Assembly (NCBI GenBank): GCA_030610325.1
Contig: JAUWRZ010000073.1
Span: 1 to 8,394, forward strand
Direction of reading: 5' to 3'
Length of the DNA stretch: 8,394 bases
Source: Sulfurimonadaceae bacterium
Lineage (GTDB): Bacteria > Campylobacterota > Campylobacteria > Campylobacterales > Sulfurimonadaceae
Below, one piece after another: positions 6,120 to 8,394 of the stretch. The stretch's first letter is position 1. Each line of letters opens with the position of its first letter. The translations under genes were made by a program, and so were the position numbers. The notes below the pieces were generated by a model. It did not search any database and was not told the origin of the DNA. It worked only from the letters and a program-made list of their open reading frames with translations.

Positions 6120-6975
6120 TCTTCATATGGTCCTCTGCAAAGAGGACTTTACCGCGATAACTGCGGTGCACTCTCTCCAGACTCTCCTCCTCCTTATCTA
6201 TTGTCCTTCTCATCCGATGCGATAATATCAGTTTTTTGACCTCTGCTTTTTTGGCTATTTGACCGATGATGTCAGGAGTCATATGTAGCGCCTTGGCGTA
6301 CTCTCCGGCATGTTGAGAAATGGCATGATGGGCTATAAAAAGATCGGCATCTTTAGCAAGTCGTTCGAGTCCATGCTCCTCATCATTGGTATCACCGCTG
6401 ATAACGATGACCTTATTGGCGATGGTGATACGAAAGGCGAGGGACGGGACGATACCATGATGGACGCTGATAGCCTCAAGTGAGAACGAAGGAAACTGCA
6501 TCTTGGTAGTTGCTTTATTCCCCATCTCTTTAGCGACTATCTGAAAAGAGTCACTCTGAGGTGTCAGGATATCCTGCATATAGCGGTAGGCACCTTTGGG
6601 ACCAAAAAGAAGAGTCAGGTATTCGCTGGTAGAGGGAAAACTGCTGTTTCCCTTAGGCCCTATGATAGGTAGTACTTCAGTTCGACTGCTGAAGTAGCCG
6701 GCCTTGACAAAAGCGGGAAGATCGACCGCATGATCGATATGTAGATGAGTCAGTAATATCGCATCAAGGGTCTCCAGACTGGCACCGCTCTGCTCAAACC
6801 GCAGCATCGCACCACTTCCGGTGTCTACAAGTATCTTTGCATCTCCGTCAACACTGATAAGATAAGCACTGCTCGCACGTCCATCCAACTCCGGACCACC
6901 GGAACCTAAGATCTCCAGGGTGACATCGGCTGAGAAGAGCAGGGTGCTTATGAGCACTAATAATAATGTTTTCAT
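6109..6975 (-). CDS. Exported metallo-beta-lactamase-fold hydrolase (RNase Z / arylsulfatase-like branch)
   Basis: This 288-residue protein opens with a signal peptide (MKTLLLVLISTLLFSAD, cleavage near residue 15), so it acts in the periplasm or as a lipid-free exported enzyme. The MBL core starts at EILGSGGPE (21-29). The dinuclear metal motif is THLHIDH with H77, H79, D81 and H82; further ligands are H173 in VHHGIVP, D195 in ISGDTND and H253 in LSHR. H231 in ALHMTP fits the RNase-Z-like layout. All metal ligands are present, so an active hydrolase is likely; tRNA 3' processing is unlikely for an exported protein, and the substrate (ester, phosphoester or sulfate ester) is unknown. ATG 6975 is fixed by the signal peptide, yet there is no ribosome site at normal spacing. 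A TATAAT lies seven bases upstream. It diverges from the toxin-antitoxin module. Confidence 0.88.
   Translation of the reverse strand: MKTLLLVLISTLLFSADVTLEILGSGGPELDGRASSAYLISVDGDAKILVDTGSGAMLRFEQSGASLETLDAILLTHLHIDHAVDLPAFVKAGYFSSRTEVLPIIGPKGNSSFPSTSEYLTLLFGPKGAYRYMQDILTPQSDSFQIVAKEMGNKATTKMQFPSFSLEAISVHHGIVPSLAFRITIANKVIVISGDTNDEEHGLERLAKDADLFIAHHAISQHAGEYAKALHMTPDIIGQIAKKAEVKKLILSHRMRRTIDKEEESLERVHRSYRGKVLFAEDHMKITF
6129..6150 (+). terminator. Candidate terminator of aroK-thioredoxin operon, inside the convergent gene
   Basis: A 7-bp perfect stem (6130-6136 with 6141-6147, plus a G.U pair 6129/6148) closes a GCAA tetraloop of the GNRA type and runs into TTT. It lies 10 bases after the thioredoxin-like stop and within the last codons of the minus-strand hydrolase. 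The short T-run makes it a weak terminator call. Confidence 0.4.
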
Positions 6976-6981
6976 GAGATG

Positions 6982-6987
6982 ATTATA
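6982..6987 (-). promoter_or_regulatory. -10 box of the MBL hydrolase gene, predicting a leaderless mRNA
   Basis: The minus strand reads TATAAT here, with its last base 7 positions before the A of the start codon. Transcription would therefore begin at or within one base of ATG 6975. No -35 is visible; a CRP-type palindrome is centred near -42 instead. Confidence 0.55.
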
Positions 6988-7009
6988 GCCTCATCTTATT
7001 CAGATGTTC

Positions 7010-7025
7010 TGTGATGGAGATCACA
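7010..7025. promoter_or_regulatory. Perfect CRP/FNR-family palindrome
   Basis: TGTGATGGAGATCACA has 6-bp perfect arms around a 4-base spacer and contains the canonical CRP core TGTGA-N6-TCACA. Its centre (7017.5) is about 42 bases upstream of the predicted start of the MBL hydrolase transcript, the class II activation distance, and about 58 bases upstream of the toxin-antitoxin start. The binding regulator is not in this window; the site is assigned by match to the known consensus. Confidence 0.6.
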
Positions 7026-7028
7026 CAA

Positions 7029-7058
7029 AAGATGATCTTCAAGTATACATCTTGAGAT
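7029..7058. promoter_or_regulatory. Overlapping palindromes upstream of the toxin-antitoxin promoter
   Basis: AAGATGATCTT (7029-7039) is a perfect 11-base palindrome around a central G. It overlaps a second dyad, ATCT-t-CAAG (7035-7043) and CTTGAGAT (7051-7058), eight paired bases with one bulge around TATACAT. Both sit just before the TATAAT at 7064. Position and symmetry suit the operator of a self-repressing antitoxin, but the binding protein is inferred only. Confidence 0.4.
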
Positions 7059-7063
7059 TGAGA

Positions 7064-7069
7064 TATAAT
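7064..7069 (+). promoter_or_regulatory. -10 box of the toxin-antitoxin operon
   Basis: A perfect TATAAT predicts a start near 7076 and a leader of about 37 bases containing AAAAGGA (7098-7104) eight bases before the antitoxin ATG. TTCAAG at 7038-7043 is a poor -35 with a long 20-base spacer. Confidence 0.6.
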
Positions 7070-7112
7070 CTATTAACAGAATATAGCGCTGGCTAAGAAA
7101 AGGAATACTTTG

Positions 7113-7331
7113 ATGTATGCAGTAGAATTCGAAGCACATATTGAGAATGGTATTGTCCATGTACCTGCTGAGTATCGTTCATTACAATCCATAGATGCCA
7201 AAGTGATCATTTTGGCCAAGGAGCCGATCGATACCAAACCCTTTACACCTAAAGATTTTTTTGGTAGTGCAAGTGTGTCAAAAGATGAGATCGATAGATA
7301 TCTAGAGAGTTCTAAGAGTGACTGGGAATAG
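7113..7331 (+). CDS. Putative VapB-like antitoxin
   Basis: This 72-residue acidic protein has two parts. The N-terminal half (MYAVEFEAHIENGIVHVP, then an AKVIILAKE strand) has the short alternating beta pattern seen in swapped-hairpin antitoxins. The C-terminal half (PFTPKDFFGSASVSKDEID, then RYLESSKSDWE) looks like a flexible toxin-binding tail. I do not recognise a named family with certainty; the antitoxin call rests on size, layout and the PIN-domain gene that begins on the base after its TAG. I start it at ATG 7113 rather than the adjacent TTG 7110; AGGA at 7101-7104 gives 8-base spacing. As in typical modules the antitoxin comes first and would be more strongly translated than the toxin. 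It is intact, although its partner is frameshifted. Confidence 0.7.
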   Translation: MYAVEFEAHIENGIVHVPAEYRSLQSIDAKVIILAKEPIDTKPFTPKDFFGSASVSKDEIDRYLESSKSDWE

Positions 7332-7711
7332 ATGAACGTTCTTTTAGATACAAATATACTCATCTACTACTTAACGGTCTTATTGACGATAAGAGGATAG
7401 ATGAGATCTTAGAAAAAAGTTTTAACATATCGATCATCACAAAAATAGAGTTTTTGAGCTGGAGTAAGTTGACTGATGATGAGATGCTTGATAAAAAGGC
7501 GAGAGCATTTGTTGCTTATGCAAGACTCTTTGACTTAGATGATACGATAGCACAGAGGACGATCGAGATAAGAAGGACATTTAAGACTAAGACACCAGAT
7601 GCAGTCATAGCTGCTACAGCACTTGAACACAATATGGCTTTAGTGACAAACAATGCATCAGATTTTGAGATACCTGGACTTGAAGTGATTGGATTAAAGG
7701 TCAGTCTGTAG
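7332..7711 (+). pseudogene. vapC: VapC-type PIN-domain toxin, split by a one-base frameshift
   Basis: PIN-domain toxins are Mg-dependent RNases that inhibit translation, often by cutting tRNA or rRNA. From ATG 7332 the frame reads MNVLLDTNILIYYL, then hits TAG at 7398-7400. The rest of the domain continues in another frame from base 7373 (NGLIDDKRIDEILEKSF) to TAG 7709-7711. Inserting one A at TTAAC (7371-7375), giving TTA-AAC, joins both parts into a 126-residue protein of normal VapC length. It has all expected acidic residues: D6 (DTN), E40 (KIEF), D90 (TPDAVIA) and D111 (TNNASDF). The gene abuts the antitoxin stop without a gap and has only a weak GGGA ribosome site. The break is a recent one-base deletion or a sequencing error; no slippery heptamer is visible. 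The remnant from TTG 7454 alone would lack the first two catalytic acids. Confidence 0.85.
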
Positions 7712-7727
7712 TATATTGATCATTGCT

Positions 7728-7758
7728 CTTCAAGGTACTCTTGGAAATTCGATATAAT
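7728..7758 (+). promoter_or_regulatory. Promoter of hisD
   Basis: A perfect TATAAT (7753-7758) predicts a start near 7765. TTCAAG at 7729-7734 could be a weak -35 with an 18-base spacer. A CAAG-N5-CTTG dyad (7731-7743) ends 9 bases before the -10, the same distance as in the toxin-antitoxin promoter. hisD therefore has its own promoter after the broken toxin gene. Confidence 0.55.
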
Positions 7759-7772
7759 TGCGGATTATTTAA

Positions 7773-7806
7773 CCTGGACAACTGATCTATAGGTCGTTGG
7801 TCCGGG
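7773..7806 (+). promoter_or_regulatory. Long hairpin in the hisD leader
   Basis: The leader can fold into 14 pairs: 7773-7779 with 7800-7806 (one U.G), 7780-7782 with 7796-7798, and 7784-7787 with 7792-7795 (one U.G), with single bulges at U7783 and G7799 and a UAUA loop. It ends 3 bases before the AAGGA ribosome site of hisD (7810-7814), so it could affect translation. There is no T-run and no His-codon leader peptide, so it is not a classical attenuator. Confidence 0.5.
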
Positions 7807-7819
7807 CGCAAGGATGAGT

Positions 7820-8394
7820 ATGATCTTCATTAACAGTAGTGATGACAGTTTTAAGAGTGCATTTGACGAATTACTTGGACGGGGAAAGATGGACATGGAG
7901 CATGTCTCCGTAATCGTCCAGGGGATCATCGATGAGATAAAGAGTGATAAGAACGCTGCTCTAAAAAGGCATATCGAACGATTTGACAACTGGGCTCCTT
8001 CAGCAGATGCTGAGTTAAAGATCTCTACGGAGTCGATGAAAGTCGCTTATGATGAACTGGACCCTACGCTTAAAGATGCTTTGCATCTGGCTTATGACCG
8101 CATAAAGGCTTACCATGAGAAGCAGCTGCCGAAAAGCTGGTTTGATACGGAGGCCAACGGGACCATCTTAGGTCAGAAAGTAACGCCGGTAGACCGCGCG
8201 GGCCTTTACATACCCGGTGGAAAAGCAGCTTATCCGAGTTCGATGCTGATGAACGTCATCCCGGCGCAGGTCGCGGGTGTAGAAGAGATCATCGTCTGTA
8301 CCCCTACACCGGACAATGAGCCTAATGCACTGCTTTTGGCTGCGTGTCATCTCTGTGGTGTCAGTGAGGTCTTTAAAGTCGGTGGTGCGAGTGC
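7820..8394 (+). CDS. hisD: Histidinol dehydrogenase, 3' partial
   Basis: This zinc enzyme carries out the last two steps of histidine synthesis, oxidising L-histidinol to L-histidinal and then to L-histidine with two NAD+. The frame is uninterrupted from ATG 7820 to the window edge and gives 191 residues, a bit less than half of a usual 430-residue HisD. Family landmarks are FDNWAP (55-60), the interdomain stretch VDRAGLYIPGGKAAYPSS (124-141), NVIPAQVAGVEEIIVCTP (145-162) and FKVGGAS (185-191). The zinc ligands and catalytic Glu/His lie beyond the edge. I chose ATG 7820 (MIFINSS) over ATG 7814 because AAGGA at 7810-7814 is then 5 bases upstream, whereas it overlaps the earlier ATG. A structured leader precedes it. 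Gene identity is certain; downstream linkage cannot be seen. Confidence 0.95.
   Translation, partial: MIFINSSDDSFKSAFDELLGRGKMDMEHVSVIVQGIIDEIKSDKNAALKRHIERFDNWAPSADAELKISTESMKVAYDELDPTLKDALHLAYDRIKAYHEKQLPKSWFDTEANGTILGQKVTPVDRAGLYIPGGKAAYPSSMLMNVIPAQVAGVEEIIVCTPTPDNEPNALLLAACHLCGVSEVFKVGGAS

Noticed and set aside
7367..7376. Programmed -1 frameshift in the PIN toxin gene
   Set aside because: The bases at the required slip point (C TAC TTA) do not form an X XXY YYZ slippery heptamer and no obvious stimulatory stem follows, so a mutation or sequencing error is the simpler reading.
7814..7816. Upstream in-frame ATG as the hisD start
   Set aside because: It overlaps the AAGGA ribosome site and leaves no spacing; ATG 7820 has correct spacing and fits the family N-terminus.
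7765..7819. Histidine attenuator or T-box before hisD
   Set aside because: No run of His codons, no leader peptide, no terminator T-run and too short for a T-box.
1..8394. CRISPR array, tRNA/rRNA genes, insertion sequences
   Set aside because: No regularly spaced repeats, cloverleaf-like stretches, or transposase-like proteins with terminal repeats were seen on reading both strands.

Overview
The window looks like a chromosomal segment of a Campylobacterota (epsilonproteobacterial) species, most like the free-living sulfur-oxidising Sulfurimonas/Sulfurovum type. The first gene is a close match to the Campylobacter PEB4/Cbf2 periplasmic peptidyl-prolyl isomerase. The aldolase next to it, the shikimate kinase with a thioredoxin-like partner, and the recognisable TATAAT boxes without clear -35 elements all fit that group. 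The genus is inferred from remembered protein resemblance, not from a search.

Layout: (1) 1-1670, plus strand: the 3' part of a PEB4-like chaperone/isomerase, then a PLP-dependent ACC-deaminase/D-cysteine-desulfhydrase family enzyme. (2) 1667-2784, minus strand: class II fructose-bisphosphate aldolase with its own extended -10 promoter. It converges on the PLP enzyme gene with a 4-base overlap. (3) 2897-5096: a small cupin gene (minus) diverges from a two-gene plus-strand operon of a single-domain hemerythrin and a 12-helix membrane protein. The two directions share a palindromic ATTATAAT box, the intergenic space holds a strong inverted repeat, and a hairpin terminator closes the operon. (4) 5164-6150, plus strand: aroK and an exported thioredoxin-fold protein overlap by ATGA. 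(5) 6109-6987, minus strand: an exported metallo-beta-lactamase-fold hydrolase whose start codon falls at the predicted transcription start. (6) 7010-7711: a perfect CRP-type palindrome, then a VapBC-like toxin-antitoxin pair whose PIN toxin is split by a one-base frameshift. (7) 7728-8394: promoter, structured leader and first 191 codons of hisD, which runs off the window.

Most of the window is housekeeping metabolism (glycolysis/gluconeogenesis, aromatic and histidine biosynthesis) and envelope redox or protein folding. The least ordinary part is the cupin / hemerythrin / membrane-protein block. The membrane protein shows a three-fold repeat of four helices with a histidine-started G-x3-[QK]-x2-P motif, which recalls heme-copper oxidase subunit I and NnrS. 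Beside a diiron hemerythrin this suggests a small-gas (NO or O2) handling module. The second point of interest is regulation around the toxin-antitoxin insertion: a CRP-like site at class II distance from a leaderless promoter, and two similar promoters flanking the module. No tRNA, rRNA, insertion sequence or CRISPR array was seen. No gene-free stretch exceeds 300 bases.
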